Assembly: GCA_011033025.1 (NCBI GenBank)
Contig: WFMF01000105.1
Coordinates: 248,001-312,000 of the forward strand
Source of the DNA: Beroe forskalii
Taxonomy: Eukaryota > Ctenophora > Nuda > Beroida > Beroidae
Reading direction: 5' to 3'
Length of the DNA stretch: 64,000 nucleotides
Each line of letters begins with the position of its first letter. The stretch's first letter is position 1. The notes under the pieces are model-generated. The model ran no database searches. It saw only the letters and a program-made list of their open reading frames with translations, and had not been told where the DNA came from. Shown here one piece after another: positions 43,602 to 53,626 of this stretch. A program made the translations under genes and the position numbers.

Positions 43602-45674
43602 ATGTCCAATAGAAAAGGTGGCAAAAAACAAACATCCGGGAGGGGGACCTCAGATGTGTTTCAGTGTGATAACAAAGAAAAGACACATGGCAATGTTAAT
43701 GGCAATGATCTGAAAGACCCTGTTATTACTAATGGAGAGTGTGAAAGATGTCCCTTCAGTGAGAATATTGCAAATGAAACCATTGTATGTTCTATCTGCC
43801 GTAAGTCTTATCATGCTTTATGTAGAGATAAAAAAGGTGGTTTTTCTGGGAATGCTATTTGCTCAAAAACTTTCTTTGAGATGTATGGTCCATTATCTGC
43901 ACATTACAAACATAATTCATCCAGATGGGGAAATTTTTTGTTTATTTGTCAGAAATGCTATGTGATTTATCCAGGTTTACTCCCAAATGCAGACTCAAAT
44001 GCAGACTCAGATGAGATCATTGATGTTGTTAGCCTTCAATCACCCTCCAAACATCCACCTCTCACAAAACCTACCAAGTGTTCTGAGTCACAAACCTTCA
44101 TCTCTGGCAACATGAGAGGAGATAGTTCTGACCATGAGGCTGGTAGTGATAGTAGTCTTACAACTCTTACTAGGTTAAATCATGAAATTCTTGATAATAT
44201 AAAAGCCCTTGAACAGCTATCTAAGGATCAAGCACAGACCTTCCATCTTGAAATTGGAAAAGTTTTATCAGAGCTGAAGTCTACTACAAATGTTTGCCCT
44301 TACCCTTCCACTAAGGACAATGATAATGCTACTAATAAACCTGCCACTTTCAAGTTCAACCCTAGCTCTTGCAAAGCAGTGCAGAACTATGATGAAAACT
44401 TCCTCACTGACACACAATACCCAAAACTTCTTGAATTTCTTGAAAAATGTGAAGATTTTAAGACAATCAAATCAGGTAGTAGCAGCAGGGATGTTGCATA
44501 TTATGGTGAATTCAGGTATAGGTATGGAGCCATTCAGCATGAAGCTACTCCTATACCAGAAGTTCTAAATCCTATATTTGAGCAAATAAAAGCAAAATAC
44601 CCAAAATCCCTCATCAACTCTTGTCTGATCACAAAATATAAGAATGGAACCAATATCTGCCCAAAGCACAGTGATGATGAAGTCTTCATTGCACCCTGGT
44701 CTGACATATTCACGTTATCTGTTGGCACACAAAGACCTATGCAGTTCTCGTCATCTTCTGGGGATGTTCAATCAGTCAACTTGGCTGACAATAGTTTGCT
44801 CTCATTCTCACGGGCATCCCAACAGTTTTGGAAACATGAGATCCCAGCAAATGAATGCTCTACCACACGCTATAGCATCACATTCCGGCAGTTAGCACCC
44901 TACTACCTCAATTCAACACTTATTGTGGGTGATTCCAACACCCAGAACCTCAAATTTGGTTCAGGGAGGAACACATTTGGTGTTTGGATGCCCGGATGTC
45001 GTGTCAAAGCAGGTCGAATAGATGACATTCCTGAACCTGATGATTTGGAATACCCTTATCGTAATCTTGTCATACACAGTGGAATAAATGACCTAAGGAG
45101 CAATAGTTATCTCCCAATTCATGTACTCATTGAAAAACTTGAGAAAAAGTGTCTTGCATTGCATTCCAAGTTTCCAGAAATGAAAATCTTTGTTAGTTCA
45201 CTTCTTCCTACTAAAGATCCTGGTCTTAATTCAATGGTGCAAGTATTTAATGCTAAAATTAAGAGTTTTGTTAGTAAGCATGTCAATATGTTTGTCATTT
45301 CCCACCAGAATCTGGCAAACAGTTCAGGTTTATTGACTCATGATTTGGGGCGCCATTACATGGATGGAGGAGCCAAGGTATTTGATGCTGTCCACTTGGG
45401 ATCTAAAGGAATCTCAATCTTCTGTTCAAATATTAAAAACAGTATCATCAAGCAAAAACCTTCCAAAAGTTCCAATAATAACCCCAGCCCTGTTAACAGG
45501 AAAGCAACAGACAATGGATCTGCATTCTGGAATCCCAATCCTAGTTACAGAGCAAGTAATCGTCCTCTCCCAGATCATCCTTACCCTTGGACAGGAAATC
45601 ATAATGATAGGTTCCCAATTGGAGGACCTAAAAACTTTGATTTAAATAACTTTAATAATGGCTATCAATTATAA
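43602..45674 (+). CDS. LINE ORF1: PHD finger + AlkB-like dioxygenase + SGNH esterase
   Basis: A 690-residue intact frame. Residues about 47-125 form a Cys/His-rich PHD-like finger (CERC, CSIC, HALC, CQKC). Residues about 187-228 are a likely short coiled coil. Residues about 270-432 are an AlkB-type 2OG-Fe(II) dioxygenase: the iron triad is H356 and D358 in KHSDDE plus H412 in WKHEIP, with the 2-oxoglutarate arginines R423/R429 in RYSITFR. Residues about 438-615 are an SGNH hydrolase: GDSN (Ser445), HSGIND, and the DAVH Asp595/His598 pair. PHD plus esterase ORF1s are known in CR1/L2 LINEs. The AlkB insertion is the odd part and could repair or demethylate the element's RNA or cDNA (inference). 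All catalytic residues are present. Confidence 0.92.
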   Translation: MSNRKGGKKQTSGRGTSDVFQCDNKEKTHGNVNGNDLKDPVITNGECERCPFSENIANETIVCSICRKSYHALCRDKKGGFSGNAICSKTFFEMYGPLSAHYKHNSSRWGNFLFICQKCYVIYPGLLPNADSNADSDEIIDVVSLQSPSKHPPLTKPTKCSESQTFISGNMRGDSSDHEAGSDSSLTTLTRLNHEILDNIKALEQLSKDQAQTFHLEIGKVLSELKSTTNVCPYPSTKDNDNATNKPATFKFNPSSCKAVQNYDENFLTDTQYPKLLEFLEKCEDFKTIKSGSSSRDVAYYGEFRYRYGAIQHEATPIPEVLNPIFEQIKAKYPKSLINSCLITKYKNGTNICPKHSDDEVFIAPWSDIFTLSVGTQRPMQFSSSSGDVQSVNLADNSLLSFSRASQQFWKHEIPANECSTTRYSITFRQLAPYYLNSTLIVGDSNTQNLKFGSGRNTFGVWMPGCRVKAGRIDDIPEPDDLEYPYRNLVIHSGINDLRSNSYLPIHVLIEKLEKKCLALHSKFPEMKIFVSSLLPTKDPGLNSMVQVFNAKIKSFVSKHVNMFVISHQNLANSSGLLTHDLGRHYMDGGAKVFDAVHLGSKGISIFCSNIKNSIIKQKPSKSSNNNPSPVNRKATDNGSAFWNPNPSYRASNRPLPDHPYPWTGNHNDRFPIGGPKNFDLNNFNNGYQL

Positions 45675-46035
45675 AATGATCACAATGCGTGAACTATGTG
45701 TGAATTGCTGTAAGGATATCTATACTCATGATAAAATCTTGATATGCTCATTGTGCAACAAAATTTCCCATTCCAAATGTGGTAAGCAAACATTTCAATA
45801 TGATCAGACAGTTGATCAATGGTTTTGTTGTGACTGTCAAGCACAGAAAATAGTAAAATATTCCCCATTTAATTCTATTAGCTACAACAAATATAGTCCT
45901 GATGATCCTGAAGCTTATGCTGAGATAGATAAAATTAAAAGTTGTCTGAGTAATTGTAAACTTATGTCTAACAAAGTAATGAACACCCAAAATTTTGGCT
46001 TTGATAGAAGACCTCTGGCTGTTTTTTTCAAATAA
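45658..46035 (+). CDS. LINE ORF2 N-terminal part: PHD-like zinc finger
   Basis: A 125-residue frame overlapping the end of ORF1 by 17 bases. An internal ATG directly follows the ORF1 stop (TAAAATG), fitting reinitiation of translation. The Cys pattern CVNCC, CSLC, HSKC and CCDC forms a PHD-like finger. The frame ends in LAVFFK at a run of seven T's near 46,021-46,027. The endonuclease frame passes through the same run one register away (LWLFFSNNID), so a one-base indel or a frameshift event separates this finger from the rest of ORF2. Confidence 0.8.
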   Translation: MAINYKMITMRELCVNCCKDIYTHDKILICSLCNKISHSKCGKQTFQYDQTVDQWFCCDCQAQKIVKYSPFNSISYNKYSPDDPEAYAEIDKIKSCLSNCKLMSNKVMNTQNFGFDRRPLAVFFK

Positions 46036-49000
46036 TATTGACGGAATGTCACAAAATTTTGACACCTTACTCACTAAGCTATCAATGCTTCAAAACCAAT
46101 TTGATCTTCTGGCTCTAACTGAAACAAACATAAATGAGAGCCATAAAAATCTTTATAAAATCCCTGGATATACCTCCATCTTTAATTCCAAATATCCCAA
46201 TAAACATAAAGGAAGTGGTTTGGGCATATACATCAATGAAGGTTTTACAGGAAATATCATCAATTCACTTACAATGATTTGCCCTGATATTGAAACCCTA
46301 TTTGTAGAAATATCTTGCAAAGGCCAAAACTTTAACTTTGGTGTGGTATATAGGCCTCCAAGTGGCAATTTAAAAACGTTTAATCATTTGCTTGAAAATG
46401 TTTTCAATAATTTGTCAAACAAAACAAACCATTCCATTGTCTGTGGAGACTTTAATGTTAATTTGATTAAAAATGATTGTAATAAAATGAATTTTGAAAA
46501 TGTTTTTTATGGTAACTGTTTTATACCAACAATCTCTCTTCCTACCCATGAAAAGCCTGGTTGTGACCCATCTTGCATTGACAACATTTTTGTTTCTGAT
46601 GTAGATTATGTCATTGGATCTGGATTATTAACTGATGTTAAAGTGTCTCATCACTATCCAACTGTTTGCTTTTATGACATTATTGATTCAACTAACCAAA
46701 GCAATAGTGGTGGTGATGATGACATTTGCTCTTCATCACACTATGATTATTGTGAATCCCATATCCTTGAATTCAACTCAAAGCTTACCCATAAACTTTC
46801 TATTGATGAATTCAGTGCTGATGAGACAGGCTTTGAAAAGTTTGTTCAATGCATCAGCAACACAATAGATGAATGTTTTAAAGTTAATTCAGAAACACTC
46901 AAGAAATCAAAACGTAACAGGATAGAGAATCCTTGGATCACAAATGGCCTGATCAATTCAATTAACTATAAGAATTTTTTGTATGAAAAATGGAAGAAAA
47001 GCAAAAATAAGAGAAATAAAATGGGGGATTCTGAACTTTATGATAGATATAAAAAGTACCGTAAGAAATTACGTGCCTTAATTACATCTGCTAAAAATAT
47101 GTTTTATTCCAAAAAATTCAGCAACTGCAAGGGGAATAGTAAAAAAACATGGGAATTGATCAATGAACTTAGAGGAAAGAGCATTTCAAAACCAAAGTGT
47201 TCTTTCCTTGTGAATGGAGTCTTGGTGAATCATAGAAGAATTATTGCTAATGAATTTAATAGGTATTTTGCATCAGTTGCTCATGACCTGAATGAAAATG
47301 CTCTCAAGTCTGAAAACCTTCCAATATCTCCTGTACCAGACTTTTCTATTTTTATTAAGAACAGAGTTAATGAAAGCGTCTTCTTTGAGCCATGCTCAAC
47401 AGCAGAAGTAGAAAAAATCATTACTGCACTGGAGAATGGTAAAGCCAGTGATATACCAATAAGAGTTCTCAAGAATTGCACATCAATTATTAACCCACAC
47501 TTGACAACTTTTTATAACAAATTTATTGAACTAGGAATATTTCCGAATATACTTAAAGTTGGTCAGATAACTCCTGTTTTTAAGAAAGATAATAAACAAT
47601 TATTTAAAAACTATAGACCTGTCTCAATGTTACCATGCTTTGGGAAAATATTTGAAAAACTAATATATTCCCGCTTATATAACTTTGTTGTCTCAAAAAA
47701 CATTCTATATGAAAACCAATATGGGTTTCGTAGTCACCATTCAACATCTCATGCTGTGAACTACTCTATAGACAAGATAACGGTTAACATTGAAAACAAA
47801 AACCATGTTCTTGGTATATTTATAGACCTTAGCAAAGCTTTTGACACAATATGCCATGAAAAACTCTTAGCTAAGTTAGAAAACTATGGAATAAGAGGCA
47901 TACCACACAATCTTTTGAAAAGTTATATGACTAACAGACAGCAGCTTACTAACTATAATTCTGAAAAATCAGATTTGATGCCTGTTATTTATGGTGTACC
48001 ACAAGGATCTGTTTTAGGGCCATTACTTTTCATTTTGTACATCAATGACATAGTTAACTGTTCTCAACTTGCACACTTTGTTATGTTTGCCGATGATACT
48101 AATATATTTGTAACTGGAAATTCTGAAGAAGAAGTTTATTCTAGAGCCAATGAGGTTCTTAAAGATGTCAATTTATACATGCTTAGCAACCAAATTCATA
48201 TAAATATAGAAAAATGTGTTTACATGTATTTTAGACCAAAGCTTAATCATCAGGAGCAAAAAACTTGTGCCAGAACCAAAATTATAGGTCATGATAAACA
48301 TTTATATTTGAATGACAATAAGCTTAAAAAGACTAATATGGTTAGATATCTAGGAATTATCATTGATGAGAATTTGAACTGGGAAGGCCATCTTGAACAT
48401 TTAGAGCAAAAATTAAATAGCTCAATCATCACTATCAAAAGAATTAAGAAGTTCATTCCCCAAGAACACTTCAATAAACTATACCACTCACTTTTTGTTT
48501 CACACTTAACTTATGGAATATCAGCTTGGGGTTCTGTATCAAATAATAAATTGAAGTCTATATTTAACATCCAAAAGAGATGCTTACGTTTACTTTATGG
48601 AAAGAAGTTGAACTTTGATCATGCAGAATATTATAAAACTTGTGCTAGGACTAGATCAATTGATGAACATTTAGCCCCAAAGGACTTTGTTTTAGAACAC
48701 ACCAAGCCTCTGTTCACTGAGTTAAAATTATTAACTGTTCATAATCTACACAAACTTTTTTTGCTGAATGAAATATTCAAAATTAAAAAATATAGATATC
48801 CAATTCCCTTGTATACGTTACTGAAAAGGTCCCCTGAATCCATAAGAAATTGTCAAAGGAATAACATTGTTATTCCCCCTTATAACCTTGAAACATCAAG
48901 ACAGCAATTTCTGTATCGAGGCTCTATTGTATGGAATAAATTTAATACTAACTCAACTGCCCAGCTAAACACAAACTTTCTCTCAGACCTATCCACATCA

Positions 49001-49102
49001 TCCTGTGTTGCAAAAAATAGGTTTAAAAAATTTCTTCTCAATATTCAGTCATCAGGACATCCGGAGCACTGGGAATGTCAAAATATTAGTTTTGTAGTAT
49101 GA
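45995..49102 (+). CDS. LINE ORF2: AP-type endonuclease and reverse transcriptase
   Basis: A 1,035-residue open frame. The endonuclease part (about residues 10-240) shows SNNIDGM, LALTETN, VVYRPPSG, VCGDFNVN and SHHYPTV. The reverse transcriptase (about 510-770) shows ITPVFKK, NYRPVSMLP, motif A FIDLSKAFD, motif B GVPQGSVLGPLLFILYINDI and motif C FADDT. The C-terminal part has HLTYGISAWG and a typical IFNIQKRCLRLLYG segment. It works by nicking target DNA and priming reverse transcription from the nick. Catalytic residues look intact. The methionine chosen here is only the first in this frame; the real start is probably at 45,658 or 45,675 in the PHD frame, upstream of the T-run frameshift. 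Confidence 0.93.
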   Translation: MALIEDLWLFFSNNIDGMSQNFDTLLTKLSMLQNQFDLLALTETNINESHKNLYKIPGYTSIFNSKYPNKHKGSGLGIYINEGFTGNIINSLTMICPDIETLFVEISCKGQNFNFGVVYRPPSGNLKTFNHLLENVFNNLSNKTNHSIVCGDFNVNLIKNDCNKMNFENVFYGNCFIPTISLPTHEKPGCDPSCIDNIFVSDVDYVIGSGLLTDVKVSHHYPTVCFYDIIDSTNQSNSGGDDDICSSSHYDYCESHILEFNSKLTHKLSIDEFSADETGFEKFVQCISNTIDECFKVNSETLKKSKRNRIENPWITNGLINSINYKNFLYEKWKKSKNKRNKMGDSELYDRYKKYRKKLRALITSAKNMFYSKKFSNCKGNSKKTWELINELRGKSISKPKCSFLVNGVLVNHRRIIANEFNRYFASVAHDLNENALKSENLPISPVPDFSIFIKNRVNESVFFEPCSTAEVEKIITALENGKASDIPIRVLKNCTSIINPHLTTFYNKFIELGIFPNILKVGQITPVFKKDNKQLFKNYRPVSMLPCFGKIFEKLIYSRLYNFVVSKNILYENQYGFRSHHSTSHAVNYSIDKITVNIENKNHVLGIFIDLSKAFDTICHEKLLAKLENYGIRGIPHNLLKSYMTNRQQLTNYNSEKSDLMPVIYGVPQGSVLGPLLFILYINDIVNCSQLAHFVMFADDTNIFVTGNSEEEVYSRANEVLKDVNLYMLSNQIHINIEKCVYMYFRPKLNHQEQKTCARTKIIGHDKHLYLNDNKLKKTNMVRYLGIIIDENLNWEGHLEHLEQKLNSSIITIKRIKKFIPQEHFNKLYHSLFVSHLTYGISAWGSVSNNKLKSIFNIQKRCLRLLYGKKLNFDHAEYYKTCARTRSIDEHLAPKDFVLEHTKPLFTELKLLTVHNLHKLFLLNEIFKIKKYRYPIPLYTLLKRSPESIRNCQRNNIVIPPYNLETSRQQFLYRGSIVWNKFNTNSTAQLNTNFLSDLSTSSCVAKNRFKKFLLNIQSSGHPEHWECQNISFVV

Positions 49103-50026
49103 TGTTTTTTGGTGGTTTATTTACCTACAGCAGTTCTCACTAAAGGACTACTATGATTATCAATTTGCATATTTTCATGTATTTCAGATCAACAGTTGAA
49201 TATTGCTGCATGTTATAATTACCTGTATTTGTATATATATGGAAGGGACTTATACTCCAACTTAGGTGAACACAGGTTAATAACAGAACATGAACTGAAT
49301 TGTGTTTTTAATGGTCATGTCAACTTTAATTAATCAGTTTAATTTTAGCTTTCAGTTAAATGATATTTACCATAATAGAGTTTGAGGTGTATTTCACTAC
49401 ACTAGCTTATTGTTTTTTAATAGTTTTTTGTGGTAGCAAGTTGGTAAATTTTTCCTGGGAAAACTGTTTTTAATTGTTAATATAGTTGTTGTACCAAAGG
49501 TGATACCCAAGTTTTCCACAAGTATTTCCTGTAGCCCACAACACAACTCTCTTTTTTAGAAAATTTAATCATTATACCAACTACTTGCTACGTTTCCTGT
49601 TTACAATGGCAGGTTATGAAACCTGTTTATAATATCAAATTATACCTTACTAGTTCTTTTTTATTTTATTATAAGCAGTTGTTTATTTTGGACCAGCATG
49701 GTAGGGTCCCCGTATCTTTTAATTTGTTATTATGATAATGGGCTGTCTGTCTCCCTTTTTTTAATTTTAAATTATTACTTTATTAATTGCTAATTAAATG
49801 CTATGTCTCTCATCAACCAAGTATCCAACTACTTAAAATCACAATTGTTATATGATCAAAGGAATTTGTGTTTGAATCATGGTGTAATGTGCTACAAAAT
49901 GTAAATTATTTGTTTTATTAAATTATTTGTTTCTCCCCCCCCTTGGGGGGGCATGTAGCCCCATGGAGAAGCCAAAGGCAATCTTTTAGACTGTTGAGAG
50001 GCCAATCACTAAGAAATATCAATAAT

Positions 50027-50251
50027 TCATTGTGAAATTATGACAGGGAAAGGGAAGAGGAAAGGCCAAATTAAATTAACTAACTGAGCAAGGTACATCA
50101 TGCCTTTACTCAAGGGAACATTCAGACCAGCAACAAAAGTTGCACGTTCAAGAACAAATTCTGCCTCAGAGGGAGAGAGATCAAGATCCAATTCTATCTC
50201 GGATTTAGATTCTCCCAAAGTGTTATTAACAGCAGGTATATTTTGAATCAT
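50027..50251 (-). CDS. Short unknown ORF, copy 2 (74 residues)
   Basis: Begins MIQNIPAVNNTLGES, continues through an acidic EIELDLDLSPSEAE stretch to SKGMMYLAQ, and then runs into a hydrophobic tail (LVNLIWPFLFPFPVI). In copy 1 the frame ends after MMYLAK because of a local difference, so the tail is not conserved. The shared 55-residue part suggests a genuine exon or small protein, but I do not recognise a family. Confidence 0.35.
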   Translation of the reverse strand: MIQNIPAVNNTLGESKSEIELDLDLSPSEAEFVLERATFVAGLNVPLSKGMMYLAQLVNLIWPFLFPFPVIISQ

Positions 50252-51373
50252 TCAAATTTGATATCTGATGACATTTATCTGATAGTTGCTACAAATGTTA
50301 TTCCAAAATTAGCTATGCATTCATTGGGTTTTATAGTGGGAGATATTGTTTGGATAATGTTATCATTCTTACTGATACATTCATCAATGTTCAATTCAAT
50401 GCAGCCCTTCTTATATAGCTGTTCAATTTAATAATGAATTTCACTGAGCATCCATGAACCAACAATTGATATAATTATATGCTATGACTAGAATATGGTA
50501 GTCCAATGTAACAGGTAAAGCCAGGTAAGTAAATAATCAATCTATCTGAATTTCCTTGAAAAATAAGTGATTCTTCCAGATGTTAATTTCTTGTAAATTA
50601 TTTAAAATCTTTAAATAGCTTGAAGATTATCCTTGAGACATTTCAGGCACCAAGACCATCAGCAACACATTGGTTCCCTCACAGGTGAGCACTCACCAGT
50701 AATATGGGTATTAAATGTATATAGCATACTTAATCTTTATTTATCTGCATTGAGACAACCTAAACTCTAATTTATATTCATCAAATGAACTCCATTATGG
50801 TCCCTTGAAGTAGAACATTGTTGTTTTGCTGCATTGTACGTACAGTAAAGTGAAAATACATAATATCAAAAATCAAGTGAAACGTCAGTTTTATGATGTA
50901 TAATTTTGTGCTATTAAAGTATAAACATTGAAATTTGACACACTTCAAAATCACCTTGAATGTATTTCAATACAAAAATGCTATGATTCTAATGAATGCA
51001 CTGAAATGCTTTTCTTAGTTTTATAATAGTATTCAAATGATAGCACCAAAGACAAACTCATAAGTTACTTGCATGGTTGAGGCATCTCTTGTTTTCAGAC
51101 ACCTATCGTGATGTCAAAATAGTAATAATAGAGTATGGGACAGGTCACGATTTATTTGCTGTCATAACTTCCAATGTAAAACCTAATGCATCTCTAAGTT
51201 ATTCCCATCTTTCCAGGCATGCCTGTTTTACTGATCTCTGTATTGGAATATTGGGGCATCACCTCATAATTCATATCAGCATGATTCAATAATCTTCTCA
51301 TTAACTTCTTTGTAGTACAGCTTGGAACCTATATAACTGCCAATGTCAGAGCAATAGATCCACCAAAATGAAT

Positions 51374-53626
51374 TCATATAACATCATCTGTCTCTGGGTC
51401 AAAATATATGTGATCATCATCCACAAAAGTGTCTGCATACACACCCAGCTCATCTGACCCATTCACCTCATGTGATCCAATGTATGACTCGTTCCTCTGC
51501 AGATTGGATCTGTCTTGTTCACTCACTGAAGCTAAATCACGAGGATCTTCATACGTCCTGGGTTCGTCATACATCCTAGGCTGGTCATATGGAGTCCTGG
51601 GCTTGTCATACCCTGACACCGTTGTGTATACCAAATCTGCTTCACTCAAACCCGGCTCTTCACTGTCATCCAGTTCGGAATAATGTGAAGTTTTGGGTTT
51701 CTTAGCAGATTTATCTTCAACATAGGGGTTTCCTCCCCTTCTAGCATATTCTGCATGTTCAACGTATGGGTTCACCTGAACATCAGAGTAAACATCATTC
51801 TCCGTAGCATTACAACAACCCTCAACATACGGGTCTGGTATTCCTCCAACATTATCTTCATCACTGGGCCTATAAACAGGGTTATCAAACAGCACTGGTT
51901 CCTCAGCCTCCTTCACCCTGCGTCTTCTGAGAACAAGGTACACAGACAGAGCAGCTAAAACCAACACAACCCCTCCCACAGCTACTCCGATGTAGTAAGA
52001 TGGCCGGCATTTGTCCCTGAATAGGACCTCATCAGGGGGACATGAGGATCGAATGAACATGGGAGAGTGAGTGACGTTGTCACAGTTTATCAGACAGTGT
52101 TCTTCACAGGTGTTCCACTCATCGCAGTTCTCCCGACACTGATCATCACATTGACCCTCCTCCACCCCCTCCCCGTCACAGGGGTTGCCACCGCACGAAG
52201 GGGCAGGATCCGAGCACGATCTCCTCCTTTGGAATGTCCCTCTTTTGTACTGACAATCACAGATACCCCACTCCTCCCACTCACCCCAGTTGCCGTCCTC
52301 CCTCCTGCAGCACTCGTCTGAACAGGACGTTTCTATGGCGGAGTCACCCTCGCAACTGTCGCCGTAGCAACGGGGCTCGGGAGCAGTGCACGTGCGGATT
52401 CTGTCCCTGACACCCGTCCCAGTGGAACTATCACAAAAACACTGTCCCCCAGCGAACCAGTCCGTCCATTGCCCGTCCACTGAAGTGCAGCACTGGTCAG
52501 AACACGAGGATTCCTCAATAGCGTCCCCGACACAGTGGTTTCCCCCACAATCCGGAGGAGGGCTGGTGCACATCCTCACCCGCTGCCACGCCCCCTGTCC
52601 GGTTTCGTGATCACAGACACACCCGCTCCACTCGCCCCACCCGGCCCACTCTCCATCCACTCGCACACAGCACTGATCCGAACACTTCCTCGTCTCCTCA
52701 GCTTCCCCCTCGCAGGCTGCTCCACCACACTCGGGCGCCGGATCACTGCATTGGCGAAGCCGTGTTTCAACTCCAGTACCGGTTGAGTGGTCACAGACAC
52801 ACCCGCCCCACTCGCCCCAAGCTGCCCAGTTCCCATCCACTCGCACGCAGCAGTTCTCCGAGCAAACCTGAGTCTCGATCCCTTCAGAGACATCGCAGTC
52901 ATTGCCGAAGCAGGAAGGGAGAGGGTTGGTGCACAGTCGGGATCGTGTCTGGATCCCGGATCCCGTGACATGATTACACGCGCAAACCGTCCAATCACTC
53001 CACTCATCCCACCCTCCATCTACAGTCTGACAGCACTGATCGTCACACGATCCTGTCTCCTCGGCGTCTCCCACACACGTCTTCCCTCGACACCACGGCA
53101 CCGGATCAATACAGTAGCGTTTCCGGGACCTCACGCCTGTTCCAGTGGCGTGATCGCATGAGCACGCCTCCCAGGCCCCCCAAACACTCCACCCGCCGTC
53201 CACCCCGCAGTGATCCACCTCCTCCCCACTCCCCGCGCACGCCTCCCCGCCGCAGGAGGGCGCGGGGTCGTCGCACGCCCGCACGCGCCGCCTGCTCTCG
53301 TCCCGCACGCAGCTGCACGCCACGTCCCACCCGCCCCACGCACTCCACACCCCGTCCACCGCCAGCTCCGAACACTCCTCTGTCTGCGTAGCAGCCCCGT
53401 AACACGACCTTCCCCCGCACTCCGGCAGCGGGTTGTCGCACGTTCTGCTCCGCGTGTGTGTGGCGATGTTGTCCGTGCACGTGCACGCGCCCCAGTGGCT
53501 CCAGCTCGACCAGCCGCCTCGCTGTGGGTGGCAGGAGCTGCGCCGCCGACGCCACCCCAGATAGGAGGAACTGGGAGGGAGGAGGAGAAGGAGGACGAGG
53601 AGCGAGAATCTTAAGGAGGATGACAT
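51374..53626 (-). CDS. Transmembrane receptor with eight thrombospondin type-1-like repeats and a tyrosine-rich tail
   Basis: A 750-residue single-exon frame. Signal peptide 1-22. Eight Cys-rich TSR-like repeats begin at Trp 39, 94, 146, 206, 267, 327, 387 and 447 (pattern VDGxWxxWGEWxxCxCD ... GxRxRxRxCxxPxPxCGG). A Cys-rich stem (about 495-545) and one transmembrane helix (about 545-566, then RRRR) follow. The ~180-residue tail is rich in tyrosines: NPVY, three NPYVE sites, SHYSEL, and four closely spaced YxxP sites, YDKP, YDQP, YDEP and YEDP (about 673-695). Serial YDxP sites are the known docking form for Crk/Nck SH2 domains, as in p130Cas. This suggests a surface adhesion or guidance receptor signalling by tyrosine phosphorylation (inference). 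The extracellular part is unusually GC-rich for the window. Its 3' end was copied to 13,529-13,890. Confidence 0.9.
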   Translation of the reverse strand: MSSSLRFSLLVLLLLLPPSSSYLGWRRRRSSCHPQRGGWSSWSHWGACTCTDNIATHTRSRTCDNPLPECGGRSCYGAATQTEECSELAVDGVWSAWGGWDVACSCVRDESRRRVRACDDPAPSCGGEACAGSGEEVDHCGVDGGWSVWGAWEACSCDHATGTGVRSRKRYCIDPVPWCRGKTCVGDAEETGSCDDQCCQTVDGGWDEWSDWTVCACNHVTGSGIQTRSRLCTNPLPSCFGNDCDVSEGIETQVCSENCCVRVDGNWAAWGEWGGCVCDHSTGTGVETRLRQCSDPAPECGGAACEGEAEETRKCSDQCCVRVDGEWAGWGEWSGCVCDHETGQGAWQRVRMCTSPPPDCGGNHCVGDAIEESSCSDQCCTSVDGQWTDWFAGGQCFCDSSTGTGVRDRIRTCTAPEPRCYGDSCEGDSAIETSCSDECCRREDGNWGEWEEWGICDCQYKRGTFQRRRSCSDPAPSCGGNPCDGEGVEEGQCDDQCRENCDEWNTCEEHCLINCDNVTHSPMFIRSSCPPDEVLFRDKCRPSYYIGVAVGGVVLVLAALSVYLVLRRRRVKEAEEPVLFDNPVYRPSDEDNVGGIPDPYVEGCCNATENDVYSDVQVNPYVEHAEYARRGGNPYVEDKSAKKPKTSHYSELDDSEEPGLSEADLVYTTVSGYDKPRTPYDQPRMYDEPRTYEDPRDLASVSEQDRSNLQRNESYIGSHEVNGSDELGVYADTFVDDDHIYFDPETDDVI

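Larger units (their letters stand above)
43416..49931 (+). mobile_element. Nearly complete non-LTR retrotransposon (LINE, CR1/L2-like)
   Basis: About 6.5 kb, absent from duplication copy 1, where flanks resume near 10,665-10,800. It has two ORFs, the second interrupted by one frameshift. ORF1: PHD-like finger, short coiled coil, AlkB-type dioxygenase, SGNH esterase. ORF2: PHD-like finger, apurinic-type endonuclease, reverse transcriptase; no RNase H was recognised. Exact ends and target duplication could not be fixed because a small rearrangement (about 100 bp lost or replaced) accompanies the 3' junction and short repeats of ACTTCAGTTTTAAAC sit at the 5' junction. Confidence 0.9.
36828..51735 (+). 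repeat. Segmental duplication, copy 2
   Basis: Direct duplicate of 2,705-13,890. It begins 279 bp upstream of the SGPL1 start codon and ends inside the TSR receptor coding sequence, which continues intact to 53,626. Since the receptor is whole only here, this is the parental location, or the only one where the flanking unit survived. Copy-2-only blocks: the 92-bp insert 41,933-42,024, a retroelement fragment at about 42,093-43,140, and a LINE at about 43,416-49,931. Confidence 0.95.
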
